Positions 33,007 to 45,178 are shown, counted from the stretch's first letter. The stretch is 64,000 nt of DNA from Bacillota bacterium (GCA_022793795.1 JAAWDM010000032.1:62001-126000); one strand, 5' to 3'. The notes: a model not told the origin generated them from the sequence alone. Numbers and translations: made by a program.

Positions 33007-34212
33007 ATGGACGACTTTAAATTCAATACCATTGAAGAAGCCTTACAGGACCTGCGAGATGGCAAACTGATTCTCTGTACCGACGATCCGGACAGAGAAA
33101 ATGAGGGCGATTTTATCTGTGCTGCGGAATTTGCTACCACAGAAAATGTAAACTTTATGGCGGTTCATGGAAAAGGATTAATCTGTATGCCCATGAGCAG
33201 TCAGTTCTGTCAGAAATTGCAGTTACCCCAAATGGTTGATGATAATACAGATAATCATGCTACTGCATTCACTGTATCTATCGATCATGTTGATACCACT
33301 ACAGGAATTTCAGCAGAGGAACGAGGCTACACTGCCAGAAAATGTGTAGAAGACGATGTAAAACCAGAAGATTTTCGTCGTCCAGGTCACATGTTCCCTC
33401 TTCTGGCCAAGAAAAACGGCGTTTTAGAAAGAAACGGCCATACCGAAGCCACTGTGGATTTAATGCGCTTGGCCGGCTTAAAGGAATGTGGTCTATGTTG
33501 TGAAATTATGCGAGAAGACGGTACCATGATGCGAACACCAGAACTGAAAGAGTTGGCAGCAAAATATCAAATCAAATTTATTTCCATCAAAGCATTACAA
33601 GAATACCGAAAAAAACATGAAAAGTTGGTGGAACGTGTCACTGTTACCAAAATGCCTACAAAATATGGCGACTTTATGGCTTACGGCTATGTGAACAAAT
33701 TGAACGGAGAGCATCATGTCGCTTTAGTAAAAGGCGACATTGGAGATGGAGAGGACATCCTCTGCCGTGTTCATTCTGAATGTCTCACCGGTGATGCTTT
33801 CGGCTCCCAACGTTGTGACTGTGGACAACAATTCGCTGCAGCTATGGGTCAAATCAACGCAGAAGGCCGCGGTATCATGCTCTACATGCGTCAAGAAGGT
33901 CGCGGCATCGGTCTAATCAATAAACTCCGTGCCTATGAACTGCAAGATCAGGGCATGGATACTTTAGAAGCCAATCTTGCCTTAGGCTTTGAAGGCGATA
34001 TGCGAGAATATTTTATTGGCGCACAGATATTAAGAGACCTGGGTGCAAAGACCCTTCGCCTGCTGACAAATAATCCTGATAAGATCTATCAGCTAGAAGA
34101 CTTCGGCATGAAGATCGTCAAGCGAATTCCAATACAAATTGCAGCCACAACCCATGACCTATTTTATCTTAAGACAAAACAGGAAAAAATGGGCCATATC
34201 CTCAACTATTAG
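33007..34212 (+). CDS. ribBA: bifunctional 3,4-dihydroxy-2-butanone-4-phosphate synthase/GTP cyclohydrolase II
   Basis: 401 residues. The N-terminal DHBP synthase has [11 protein letters not shown] and RPGHMFPL (about residues 1-205). The C-terminal GTP cyclohydrolase II has [19 protein letters not shown] with the zinc cysteines and [10 protein letters not shown]. It supplies both precursors of lumazine. It ends in TAG, confirming that TAG is a normal stop codon in this genome. Confidence 0.98.
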   Translation: MDDFKFNTIEEALQDLRDGKLILCTDDPDRENEGDFICAAEFATTENVNFMAVHGKGLICMPMSSQFCQKLQLPQMVDDNTDNHATAFTVSIDHVDTTTGISAEERGYTARKCVEDDVKPEDFRRPGHMFPLLAKKNGVLERNGHTEATVDLMRLAGLKECGLCCEIMREDGTMMRTPELKELAAKYQIKFISIKALQEYRKKHEKLVERVTVTKMPTKYGDFMAYGYVNKLNGEHHVALVKGDIGDGEDILCRVHSECLTGDAFGSQRCDCGQQFAAAMGQINAEGRGIMLYMRQEGRGIGLINKLRAYELQDQGMDTLEANLALGFEGDMREYFIGAQILRDLGAKTLRLLTNNPDKIYQLEDFGMKIVKRIPIQIAATTHDLFYLKTKQEKMGHILNY

Positions 34213-34238
34213 TTTTTAAACAGAAAGGAATACAAATT

Positions 34239-34706
34239 ATGAAAATTTACGAAGGAAATTTAGTCTCCAAAGGAGCAAAAATCGGTATTGTTGCCGCCCG
34301 TTTCAACGAATTCATCACTGCTAAGCTGTTATCTGGCACCATCGATACATTAAAACGCCATGAAGTCGCAGAAGAAAACATTGAAATCGCATGGGTTCCC
34401 GGCGCCTTTGAAATTCCTCTAATTGCTTCCAAAATGGCATCCTGCGGCAAATATGACGCTATTATCTGCTTAGGCGCTGTCATTCGTGGCAACACATCCC
34501 ATTACGATTACGTATGCAGTGAAGTTTCCAAGGGAATTGCCCATGTTTCTCTGTCCAGTCAGATTCCGGTTATGTTCGGTGTACTGACTACCGAAAACAT
34601 TGAACAAGCCATTGAACGTGCAGGCACGAAAGCTGGAAATAAGGGCAGTGAATGTGCGGAAAGCGCCATTGAAATGGTCAACCTGATTCGTGAAATTGAG
34701 GCATAA
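34239..34706 (+). CDS. ribH: 6,7-dimethyl-8-ribityllumazine synthase
   Basis: 155 residues with [23 protein letters not shown] and [14 protein letters not shown], holding the catalytic histidine. RibH condenses the products of RibBA and RibD and assembles as a multimeric shell in the family. It is last in the operon, with AGAAAGG upstream and a terminator downstream. Confidence 0.97.
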   Translation: MKIYEGNLVSKGAKIGIVAARFNEFITAKLLSGTIDTLKRHEVAEENIEIAWVPGAFEIPLIASKMASCGKYDAIICLGAVIRGNTSHYDYVCSEVSKGIAHVSLSSQIPVMFGVLTTENIEQAIERAGTKAGNKGSECAESAIEMVNLIREIEA

Positions 34707-34740
34707 TCAGACTAGCTATCAAACTTTAACATCCGATTTC

Positions 34741-34777
34741 AATGGATGGGCTGCATTTACCTTACAGCCCATCCATT
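34741..34777 (+). terminator. rib operon terminator
   Basis: Perfect 13-bp arms AATGGATGGGCTG and CAGCCCATCCATT, then TGTCTTTCTT. The same hairpin could serve the converging DUF5688 gene. Confidence 0.85.
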
Positions 34778-34803
34778 TGTCTTTCTTAATTAAAACAAAA
34801 ACT

Positions 34804-35745
34804 TCATATAACGCATAGCTTCTTTGAATCCCTCTTATAGAGATAGATATTATCTGATAACCATGTTTTTTCCTCTTCCCTATCTGCAAATTCCTGATTG
34901 ACCTCTTTTACCATGGCCCGAAATGCATCTGGACTTCCATATTGGGTAGATATGAGTAATAACTCATGGATGGAAGACGGTAAAACATAAAAATCCCCTT
35001 TCAACTGTTCAGCTGCCAGTTCCAACGGGTCTGCATATAGCATGACTGTCGCACCAAACCGTTTTATTCTGTTGGTTAATATATAAAAAGGTGATTCCAT
35101 CTGTTTATCTTCTGTTTTCCAAAGTTTCAGTTCCTCTTCGGTAAATTTGCTATCGGCTTCACTGATAATGTGGGCCATATTGGTCAATGTAAAGGATAAG
35201 GTCTGCTTCGTATATTCCTTGGCCTGTTCATACAACTCCCCTTCCTCCATTCTCCAGCCCTTCATCACCTCATTGGTCACTATGGCTCCTGCAATCTGTC
35301 CCTTTGGAGAAACTATTAAAATCCGATAAATAATAGCCAAATCCAAGAAATCTCGATGAGGAACATTCTTTAAAAGTTCCTGATTTTTCTCTTTATTGAT
35401 TAACATACATATCACATTTTCTTTCAGAGTCTCCATCGGAACTGCTGAGCGGAAGAGCATCTCTTGGGATGGACAGCTGGTTACCACATCCGCCATCAAT
35501 TTAACCGCTTTTTCTGCTGTATATCCTGCTTCGATATAATCATAGAAATCTCGTAAATATAGATTGGGAATCGCCATGACTTCACTTCCCCTTGGCGGCA
35601 TCAAATGCAATGCATCCAGCTTTTCGTTTACTTTATATGTGGTTGTCAGCTTGATCTGCCAGTTCATATATGCTTGCGGTAGATGTTTTTTTAATTCTTC
35701 CGCTGCAAAAATTTTAAAGGCATCGTAATCCATTGTCTTTCTCAT
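34804..35745 (-). CDS. DUF5688 family protein
   Basis: 313 residues from MRKTMDYDAFKIFAAEEL, the start with AGGGG upstream; longer frames lack a site. The pattern MPPRGSEVMAIPNLYLRDFY, then FVLPSSIHELLLIS-like FYVLPSSIHELLLIS and a short C-terminal NIYLYKRDSKKL are those of DUF5688, a soluble family common in gut Clostridia and often present in several copies. The function is unknown. No signal peptide or membrane segment is visible. It is separated from the antiporter gene by 115 bases and may be transcribed on its own. Confidence 0.75.
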   Translation of the reverse strand: MRKTMDYDAFKIFAAEELKKHLPQAYMNWQIKLTTTYKVNEKLDALHLMPPRGSEVMAIPNLYLRDFYDYIEAGYTAEKAVKLMADVVTSCPSQEMLFRSAVPMETLKENVICMLINKEKNQELLKNVPHRDFLDLAIIYRILIVSPKGQIAGAIVTNEVMKGWRMEEGELYEQAKEYTKQTLSFTLTNMAHIISEADSKFTEEELKLWKTEDKQMESPFYILTNRIKRFGATVMLYADPLELAAEQLKGDFYVLPSSIHELLLISTQYGSPDAFRAMVKEVNQEFADREEEKTWLSDNIYLYKRDSKKLCVI

Positions 35746-35860
35746 CTTTTCCCCTCCCCTTACCCATCTGCGGGTTTGTATCTCTACTATACGAGATGAA
35801 AGGTGGAAAAGCAAAAACTTTCCTTAAAAATGTCGGATTTCAGTATTTTAATGACGGATT

Positions 35861-37186
35861 TTAGTATTTAATTGTAACCGTGCTTCTCAAATGTCTTTTG
35901 CCTCGCAAGCAGTTTATCATTGGCGCCAAATAAATGAAAAAGGCAAAGGGTAATGCGCTAATATCAGCTCCCATAAATGCCAACGGTACAGAACAACACA
36001 GGTTCCAAGGAATCATGGCAGCTAATACATTGGAATCCGATAGATCGATGACCATAGACCTTTTCTCTGGATAAAATTCGTTCAGACAGGTATCTGCTAA
36101 ATATAAAGAAGCCGATTGATTACAGAATATTCCGTTCATGAGAAGAATCCCAATGGTGGTAACTGCAGAAATGCCGATCCATTCCACTGCAGTCTCTAAA
36201 AAAGGTCTTACCAGCTTTTCAATTCCACCGGCTCGTATAACGGTGGTCAACATGGTAGAGACGGCAACAATAAAACATATTTCTACCATACTAATCATAC
36301 CGCCGCCATTGAACATTTTCCCAATTTCAAAACTTGGACATTCATAGCCCCATATACAAGTCCGTATAAAGGTACTGAGTGTCATTCCTTGTACGCCCAT
36401 GGCCAGTATGCTGGAGATTCCCATCGATAACAAAAGCAGAATCCAAGTCTTTACAGACAAAACAGGAAACAGTAAAACAATGATGGCTGGAAGCAGACAC
36501 CATGGACTCAGAGAGAATAAACCGCTAAGGCCTGAAATCACAGAATCATCAATATTTTGCAAAGGATTGAGGAAGGACAGTCCTCCATACAGTCCGATAC
36601 AAACCATCAATGGCGGCAGTCCATCCCTCAATAATTCCTTTAACATAGAATTCTCCCCAAAATGGGTGATAGATTGTATTGTCAGAAATGAAGAGGACAT
36701 GGGCGAAGTTCGGTCTCCAAAGTAGATGCCAGAAAGAATTGCACCAGCCGTCAAAGCTGGATTCACATTTCCAGAAGCGCCAATGGTCATGAACACAGCT
36801 CCCATAATCCCTGCCACACCAAAAGAGGTTCCAATGATATAGCCAGTAGCAGCGCTGGCAAGAAATGCAATGAGAACAAATAGATGGGGCGATAATAGTT
36901 TTACGCCGTAAACCACAAATAAGGAGAGAGTTCCGCTGGCACGCCAGGAGGCTGTCATCCCTCCTAATAACAGGAGTAATACCAGAAGCCCCCTCACTTC
37001 TCCGATCTGTTTGATGCTGTTGATCAACAAGGATTTCCAAGGGCTTCCCTGTTTTACCGCCAATAGAAAAAAGCATAGAAATCCCACCAATAAAGAAAAC
37101 ACTACCGACCAGCCCATGAAGAGGCATAAAACAAGGGAAATCAAAAATATACCGATACTAATAAAAAAACAATACAATGGAGCCAA
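35861..37186 (-). CDS. NhaC-type Na+/H+ antiporter family protein
   Basis: 441 residues, about 11-12 membrane segments. NhaC-family signatures include TGYIIGTSFGVAGIMGAVFM and ILSGIYFGDRTSPMSSSFL. AAGGAGG is nine bases upstream of a TTG at 37186, chosen as start; a GTG three codons earlier abuts the site and is less likely. The family exchanges sodium or organic anions for protons. Its neighbours are a LysR regulator and L-serine dehydratase, so an amino- or organic-acid role is possible but is inference. A weak terminator separates it from lysR. Confidence 0.85.
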   Translation of the reverse strand: MAPLYCFFISIGIFLISLVLCLFMGWSVVFSLLVGFLCFFLLAVKQGSPWKSLLINSIKQIGEVRGLLVLLLLLGGMTASWRASGTLSLFVVYGVKLLSPHLFVLIAFLASAATGYIIGTSFGVAGIMGAVFMTIGASGNVNPALTAGAILSGIYFGDRTSPMSSSFLTIQSITHFGENSMLKELLRDGLPPLMVCIGLYGGLSFLNPLQNIDDSVISGLSGLFSLSPWCLLPAIIVLLFPVLSVKTWILLLLSMGISSILAMGVQGMTLSTFIRTCIWGYECPSFEIGKMFNGGGMISMVEICFIVAVSTMLTTVIRAGGIEKLVRPFLETAVEWIGISAVTTIGILLMNGIFCNQSASLYLADTCLNEFYPEKRSMVIDLSDSNVLAAMIPWNLCCSVPLAFMGADISALPFAFFIYLAPMINCLRGKRHLRSTVTIKY

Positions 37187-37262
37187 CGGAGCCACCCTCC
37201 TTGATTATCAACTTATATTTTCTATTAGTATCCTATGGCTTTTTCCTTTCTTTGTAAAACGA

Positions 37263-37290
37263 AAAAAAATGCTTTTTTAAGCACTTTTTT
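37263..37290 (-). terminator. weak terminator between the LysR gene and the antiporter gene
   Basis: AAAAAGTGCTT and AAGCATTTTT arms, AT-rich, followed by a T-run on the minus strand. Confidence 0.45.
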
Positions 37291-37296
37291 TCATGG

Positions 37297-38157
37297 TTAC
37301 TGGGCTGCTATATATGCAATCAATCTGTGAAGCATCTGGTTCTTTGACTGCTTGTGATACACAATTTGAGTCATTTCGTTGAATTCATCTGGCAGCAACA
37401 AACTTTCCAATAACCTGTTATCATAATAGGTATGCTCTGGTACGATGGCAAATCCCTTAGACATGTTGACCATCAATATCTGTTGATGATATTCCTTTAC
37501 TACCTCAACCTGGTCAAAAGTGGCTTCAAAATAGGTCTGCAACCTTTCCCTGCAGGCCTGTATATAGGTCGCATCCTCTGTTTTTGTTACCAGCGGAAGA
37601 TTACATAATATATTTTCCAGTGAATCATATTGTTCCACCAACTCTTTGGAATAGATTAAAACTTCTCTTGATATGGATAGATTCTCTCGCACTACTTCTT
37701 CCCCATTTGAGACTACAACCGGCATAAAGTCAGGACAGATCAACCCATCCAGCCGTCCCCTGCTGAAATCATCCATTACTTTTTCCTCTTCTCCATAGGA
37801 AAAATATAAGCTGGATTGACGCTCCTGTTTTTCAAACTGGCTGAGTATAGGAAATTCGGCATAATCTCTGGTAATCATGCCGATCCGCACCTCTTTTCTT
37901 CCTGCCATCTGCAGGTTCTCACATAACTGGGTATATTGATCGTTTATCTTTTTCATCCCTTCATAATAGATGCGGCCTTCATCGGTTAAAGTGACATTTT
38001 TAACGCCGCGATGAAACAGATGAACCCCAAGCTCTGTCTCGAGTTCCCCAATATATTTGCTCATGGTAGTCTGAGCAATATGACAAGCCTGAGCAGCCCT
38101 GGTGAAATTCTCCAATTCTACCGCTTTAAAAAAATACTGAATTTTCGATAAGTTCAA
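37297..38157 (-). CDS. LysR family transcriptional regulator
   Basis: 286 residues. The N-terminal winged helix-turn-helix has the standard LysR pattern: FFKAVELENFTRAAQACHIA then TTMSKYIGELETELGVHLFHR. The effector domain (about 90-286) begins KEVRIGMITRDYAEF. It lies between sdaA and the NhaC-type antiporter gene on the same strand with a 16-base gap from sdaA, so it likely regulates one or both, with serine or a related metabolite as possible effector. That is inference from position. Confidence 0.92.
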   Translation of the reverse strand: MNLSKIQYFFKAVELENFTRAAQACHIAQTTMSKYIGELETELGVHLFHRGVKNVTLTDEGRIYYEGMKKINDQYTQLCENLQMAGRKEVRIGMITRDYAEFPILSQFEKQERQSSLYFSYGEEEKVMDDFSRGRLDGLICPDFMPVVVSNGEEVVRENLSISREVLIYSKELVEQYDSLENILCNLPLVTKTEDATYIQACRERLQTYFEATFDQVEVVKEYHQQILMVNMSKGFAIVPEHTYYDNRLLESLLLPDEFNEMTQIVYHKQSKNQMLHRLIAYIAAQ

Positions 38158-38173
38158 TGTCTACCTCCGCCTT

Positions 38174-39379
38174 TTATTCGAAATAGTTTTTCGCAAGACC
38201 ACCTTCGCTGGTCTCTCTATACTTACTGAACAAATCGCGGCCTGTCTCGTACATGGTCTTGATTACCATATCAAAGGAAATTTTTCTAGTATGGGTCAGG
38301 AAATTGGCAAGACTCAGTGCATTGATAGCACGCATCGCCGCAACGGCGTTTCGTTCAATGCATGGAATCTGCACCAGCCCACAGATTGGATCGCAGGTCA
38401 GTCCCAGATGATGCTCCATGGCAACCTCCGCGGCATACTCAATCTGATTGATTTCCATGCCGAAAAGTTCTGCAAGACCAGCAGCCGCCATAGAGCATGC
38501 GCTGCCCACCTCTGCCTGACAACCACATTCCGCCCCACTAATCGAAGCATTAGTTTTTATCAGATTTCCCACAATACCCGCTGTTGCCAGCGCATCGATA
38601 ATCTGCTCGTCGGAAAAATGACGGTTCTTCTGCATGTAGTAAAGGGTGGCAGGCACAACGCCGCTGGCGCCGCAGGTCGGTGCAGTGACAATGATACCGC
38701 CGTCGGCATTTTCTTCGCTGACAGCATAGGCAAAAGCGCAGACTAGCCGGTTTTCCCGTGTCTGAGGCGTTTCATCGATATGATTCTGCCGGTAGAGATA
38801 ACGTGCTTTCCGCTCTATATCAAGGCCTCCCTGCAGCAGACCTTCCTTTGCAAGTCCCCGCTCCACAGTCGCTTTCATCTGATTCCAAATTTGCGCCAGA
38901 TAGTCTCTTATGCCATCGCCCTCCGTTTCATAAACGTATTCACACAGCCGCAGATCTTTTTCTCCACAGTAATCGCGAATCGCCGAAAAAGAGGACAACG
39001 TGTAAATATCCTGCGCTTCCTCCGCCGGACGTCCTTTGATGGCAATTCTGCCGCCGCCTACACTATAGACTTCCATGGAAGCGGTGCACGCGCCGGAAAC
39101 ATCGAAAGCCTCAAAGAACATGGTATTGGGATGAGGTAATTCCGTATCGGGTCTATCGCTGAAAACAATGTGGCAGCGATTCGCTCCCAGCACCTCCACA
39201 ATCGCCGTATCGGTCATATGTCCCTTGCCGGTCTTGGACAGCGAGCCGTAGAGGGTCACTATGAACCGGTCAGCATCAGGGTTTTCTTCCAGAAAAATCC
39301 TGGCAGCCCTGTCAGGCGCGATGGTATGTGAACTGGACGGTCCCCTGCCAATTCTGTATAATTCAGTGAGTGATTCCAT
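38174..39379 (-). CDS. sdaA: L-serine ammonia-lyase, iron-sulfur type, single chain
   Basis: 401 residues from MESLTELYRIGRGPSSSHTI; an ATG six codons earlier has no site. The beta-like N-terminal domain and alpha-like C-terminal domain are fused, as in E. coli SdaA. Cluster cysteines lie in TAPTCGASGVVP, GSACSMAAAG and CDPICGLVQIPC. The enzyme deaminates L-serine to pyruvate and ammonia with an oxygen-sensitive [4Fe-4S] cluster. A serine-rich 14-codon ORF with a strong ribosome binding site lies 27 bases upstream and may be a leader peptide. Confidence 0.95.
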   Translation of the reverse strand: MESLTELYRIGRGPSSSHTIAPDRAARIFLEENPDADRFIVTLYGSLSKTGKGHMTDTAIVEVLGANRCHIVFSDRPDTELPHPNTMFFEAFDVSGACTASMEVYSVGGGRIAIKGRPAEEAQDIYTLSSFSAIRDYCGEKDLRLCEYVYETEGDGIRDYLAQIWNQMKATVERGLAKEGLLQGGLDIERKARYLYRQNHIDETPQTRENRLVCAFAYAVSEENADGGIIVTAPTCGASGVVPATLYYMQKNRHFSDEQIIDALATAGIVGNLIKTNASISGAECGCQAEVGSACSMAAAGLAELFGMEINQIEYAAEVAMEHHLGLTCDPICGLVQIPCIERNAVAAMRAINALSLANFLTHTRKISFDMVIKTMYETGRDLFSKYRETSEGGLAKNYFE

Positions 39380-39406
39380 ATGATAAAGCCCTTTCATTTT
39401 CTAATT

Positions 39407-39451
39407 TTAGTAACTGTATGACCATGAACTGCTATTTTTTTTCTTTTTCAA
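39407..39451 (-). CDS. candidate serine-rich leader peptide for sdaA
   Basis: A TTG-initiated 14-codon ORF, MKKKKNSSSWSYSY, eight bases after AGGAGG. Five of 14 residues are serine, directly upstream of the serine-degrading enzyme. It begins 20 bases after the rlmD stop. Ribosome pausing at the serine codons could sense serine supply. No attenuator hairpin is obvious, so this is speculative. Confidence 0.35.
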   Translation of the reverse strand: MKKKKNSSSWSYSY

Positions 39452-39471
39452 GTTGATTGCCTCCTCACCAT

Positions 39472-41794
<2,323 letters not shown>

Positions 41795-41834
41795 CTACGA
41801 CGCCCTCCTTTATATTTCATTTTGACCCATGGGA

Positions 41835-44800
41835 TCATAACATCTCAAACAAATTCATTTGTCTGCCGTATTCCCCACTCCTGCTCATATGGAGTTTCTC
41901 TCGTTCTATAAGTTCTGAAGAAATCTCTTCCACCAATGGAGACGGCGCCTTGGAGGATGTAAGGATGAGTCTTTCCTTAGCTCTGGTCAGCCCTACATAA
42001 AATAGTCGCCGCTCCTCTTCTTGATCTGCAGGAGTTTTCCCACCTGCAAAGGGAATTTGCCCCTTTCTTGTGCCATAGATCATCACCACTGGAAATTCCA
42101 GCCCTTTTGCGCCGTGAAGGGTCATCAAGGTAACCGCGCCTGCCTTATATTGCTTGCCGCAGCAGCGTTTCAATTCCCCTTCTGTATCCGTCTCCAGGGC
42201 TTCCAGAAATTCCTCCATCTTCTGATAAAACATGGAGGTCTGATAAAGCAGCTGCATTTCCTCTTTCTGCTCCAGATTTAGTTCCTTAATCCATTCCTCC
42301 AAAATTTTTTGTGGCTTTTTCCGTTTTATCTGTGACGCATACTTTTCTGCCATGGCCGTATAACTATCAGCTGCCAAACTTCCTTGCTCCACATTCCATA
42401 ATCGTGTCATGGCAGTCTTGAGGGCTAACTTGTCCTCTGGCTGCAGCAAAGCCTTGAAAAAGCAAATCGTCCCTCGCACAATCTCATCGTGAAGAAAGGA
42501 CTCTCTCCCTGCCACCACATAAGGGATGCCTTCCCTTTTTAGACATTCTTCCAAAAGCGCAGCCTGTCTATGGGTTCGATAAAGGACCGCAATGTCCTCG
42601 AAGCTCCAGGCATTTTCTTCTCTCTCAGAAAAGACTTCCTGGGCTTCCAACATACCGATTCCGCCAGCCAAGCGGTTAATCTCCTTTGCTATGAAAATTG
42701 CCTCTGCCTTTTCACTGTCTGCCTCTATCATCCTAACCAAAGAACCATCGGGCTTATTGGGATGTAACATTCTTTTTCCGCCCGGATTATGGGAAATGAC
42801 TTGGCAGGCTGCTGCCAATATCTGCGGCGTGGAACGATAATTTTCCTCCAAAGTAATCTGACATGCGTTGGGGAAATCTTCTGCAAGTCTCTGGAAGCAT
42901 CCGGCATCAGCCCCTCGAAATCCATAGATGGCCTGGTCCTGATCTCCGATGACAAATAACTCTCGTCCCCCTCTATTCCATTCCTGAATCAGTTGGTATT
43001 GCAAAGGATTAATGTCCTGGAACTCGTCCACTAAAAGGTAGGAAAACGGACCTCCAGCGGTCTCCTTTCCCCTTTCAGCGTTCTCTTCCCTGGCGATTCG
43101 CAGTGCCTCAAGCAAAACGTCGTCAAAATCCAGGGCTTCCCATTCTCGCAGGCTATTCTGGTATGCATCCAATACCTGCTTTTCCAAACAGGAATCCGCC
43201 TCATCCATTCCTGTTTTAGAATTAGATAGCTCCATGAGAAGTTGGGAGACAGACTGTTTCAATCCAAAATCCTTTCGGATTGCAGAAACCAAATCTCTCG
43301 TCTCCATTTCTCCTGCAATGGTGAGTTCTATCCCTCGGTCTTTGAGAAGTTTCCATGCAATCCCATGAAAACTTCCGATGTGGAGTTTTTGAGCCGGTCC
43401 CTTTCCCATCTGCTTCTGAATTCGCTCCCGCAGCTCTTTGGCAGCCTGGTTGGTAAACGTCACTGCTGTTATGGAAGATGGTTTTACTCGTCTTGTCTCA
43501 ATTAAGTACATAATATGAGCTGCCAGCGTTGCCGTTTTTCCAGTTCCAGGACCAGCCTTGACCATGGTTACACGGTCAACGGACGCAATCGCTTGTCGTT
43601 GCTTTTCATTCCAGACAGGTTCCTTTCCCTGGTCTTTTGCCAGGCTCTCTGCTGAAGAATCTAAGACTTTCCCCCTGCTTTTCATATTCGATGTTAACGG
43701 TACGGAAATATCACTGTTTTGGCCCCCAATCCTTTCCCGTATATCCGCCAGCTGTTCCAAAAAACTCATCTGTCCGTCCAATCCCTGAATCTCGCTGAGA
43801 GTAAACAGGCGCAGACTGCCGTATTCCCCATCAAAACCCGGCCGCCATGTCACCTCGCCTCTTCTCAAGCGTCTGATGCCCTCTGCAATCAGACGTCCCG
43901 ATATGCTGCCTATGTCTTCTACCGGTATCTCTCGCAGAATGGAAAACTCCGGCCCTAGATTTTGGATCATGGTGTGATACATGTTGTCAACCTTGGCGCT
44001 GGCTGATGAAAATCCCAAAGAGGCGCCGATCAATTCCGGTAATGGAACAAGGCTTTCAAATTCCGCTGCCTGTGGTTTTCGATACCCTTCCGGCCTATCG
44101 GAAAGCTGCTCAATACGATGAGATACTCCAATAGTCAATTTCCGTCCGCAGACCGGACAGATTCCTCCATATTTTTCTGTCTCCCTAGGCGCTAGACAGA
44201 GACCGCATTTCCGATGTCCGTCATAGTGATATTTTCCCTCTTCTGGGAAAAACTCAATGGTTCCTGTCAATCCTTCCCCAGTCTGAATGGCTTTCCTCAA
44301 TTCTTCATAAGACAGTTCAATGTCCAGAAGATTGGCTTCCCGTCCCAGTTTTGCCGGCGAATGGGCGTCGGAGTTGGAAATCAGCTGGTAACGGTCAAGG
44401 GCAGAGACTCTCCAGTTCATGGATGGGTCAGAAGAAAGTCCCGTTTCCATGGCGCAGATATAGGACGACAAATCTCCAAAACATTCTTCCACAGTATCAA
44501 AGCCCGAAAAAGCCCCAAACAGAGAAAAGTGTGGCGTCCAAATATGAGCCGGAACATAGACCGCCTTTGGACATAATTCCAGCAGTATCTCCAGCAGATC
44601 ATGGCAGTCCAGTCCCAATATGGGCCTACCGTCAGAATGGATATTCCCGATAGTCTCCAATTTATGGGAAACGAGTTCCGCTTCCTCTAGCCCGGGCAGC
44701 AAGATGAGACTGTGTACCTTTCTAACCCGACCATTTTTCTTATAAATGGAACTGATTTCTCCAGTAACGACAAAATGAGGCTGCATACAATCTGTTGCCC

Positions 44801-45023
44801 CATCATCCTTGATTCGATATTCCTTTTTCAGTACATAAAATCCATTCCCAGCTGGCTCCAACTTTTCCGCAAGTTCTTGCCGCCATGCAGGATGGGTAAA
44901 ATCTCCGGTTCCAACGATATGGATTCCCTTACGTCGCGCCCATAAATCCAGATACTCCGGTATGCAGTCTTTGCTGGTGGCCCTAGAATAATGAGAATGA
45001 ATGTGTAAATCTGCAATATACAT
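41835..45023 (-). CDS. EndoQ-like PHP endonuclease fused to a UvrD/PcrA-type helicase
   Basis: 1062 residues. Residues 1 to about 420 resemble endonuclease Q (TIGR00375): PHP motifs DLHIHSHYSRA and GTGDFTHP, SNSDAHSP, and a zinc finger of two CxxC pairs, CGLC and CPVC, at about 270-290. From about 470 on it is a superfamily 1A helicase: AGPGTGKT (Walker A, about 488-495), TFTNQAAKELRERI, LLVDEFQDINPLQ, GDQDQAIYGFRGA, TLMTLHGAKGLEFP and YVGLTRAKERL. EndoQ nicks DNA 5' of deaminated bases such as uracil and hypoxanthine; the helicase could unwind from the nick. The coupling is inferred. It sits between DUF3788/queA and tgt. Confidence 0.85.
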   Translation of the reverse strand: MYIADLHIHSHYSRATSKDCIPEYLDLWARRKGIHIVGTGDFTHPAWRQELAEKLEPAGNGFYVLKKEYRIKDDGATDCMQPHFVVTGEISSIYKKNGRVRKVHSLILLPGLEEAELVSHKLETIGNIHSDGRPILGLDCHDLLEILLELCPKAVYVPAHIWTPHFSLFGAFSGFDTVEECFGDLSSYICAMETGLSSDPSMNWRVSALDRYQLISNSDAHSPAKLGREANLLDIELSYEELRKAIQTGEGLTGTIEFFPEEGKYHYDGHRKCGLCLAPRETEKYGGICPVCGRKLTIGVSHRIEQLSDRPEGYRKPQAAEFESLVPLPELIGASLGFSSASAKVDNMYHTMIQNLGPEFSILREIPVEDIGSISGRLIAEGIRRLRRGEVTWRPGFDGEYGSLRLFTLSEIQGLDGQMSFLEQLADIRERIGGQNSDISVPLTSNMKSRGKVLDSSAESLAKDQGKEPVWNEKQRQAIASVDRVTMVKAGPGTGKTATLAAHIMYLIETRRVKPSSITAVTFTNQAAKELRERIQKQMGKGPAQKLHIGSFHGIAWKLLKDRGIELTIAGEMETRDLVSAIRKDFGLKQSVSQLLMELSNSKTGMDEADSCLEKQVLDAYQNSLREWEALDFDDVLLEALRIAREENAERGKETAGGPFSYLLVDEFQDINPLQYQLIQEWNRGGRELFVIGDQDQAIYGFRGADAGCFQRLAEDFPNACQITLEENYRSTPQILAAACQVISHNPGGKRMLHPNKPDGSLVRMIEADSEKAEAIFIAKEINRLAGGIGMLEAQEVFSEREENAWSFEDIAVLYRTHRQAALLEECLKREGIPYVVAGRESFLHDEIVRGTICFFKALLQPEDKLALKTAMTRLWNVEQGSLAADSYTAMAEKYASQIKRKKPQKILEEWIKELNLEQKEEMQLLYQTSMFYQKMEEFLEALETDTEGELKRCCGKQYKAGAVTLMTLHGAKGLEFPVVMIYGTRKGQIPFAGGKTPADQEEERRLFYVGLTRAKERLILTSSKAPSPLVEEISSELIEREKLHMSRSGEYGRQMNLFEML

Positions 45024-45080
45024 AAAAGCCTCTTTTCTTTCTATAAATCTATATATTGGTACTTCACTTCGGGCAAAAAT

Positions 45081-45147
45081 CCAACATTGACCTCAAAATC
45101 ACCTCAGGAAAACTGATTTTGCAAAGGGAGTCTCATCAAAATGTTGG
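45081..45147. repeat. 67-bp nested palindrome upstream of the EndoQ-UvrD gene
   Basis: Outer arms CCAACATT and AATGTTGG enclose inner arms CAAAATCA and TGATTTTG. In the 326-base gap between the EndoQ-UvrD and DUF3788 genes. It could be a short insertion or a folded leader RNA. Confidence 0.45.
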
Positions 45148-45178
45148 CTATTTCTGTCTAAACATAAGAAATGTACAA

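Noticed and set aside
35861-39451. sdaA-lysR-nhaC group as an undescribed transport system
   Set aside because: All three are ordinary families, and such clusters of catabolic gene, regulator and antiporter are common.
45141-45158. Six-codon ORF starting ATGTTGGCT on the plus strand
   Set aside because: Too short, points away from any gene it could serve, and lies in the nested palindrome.
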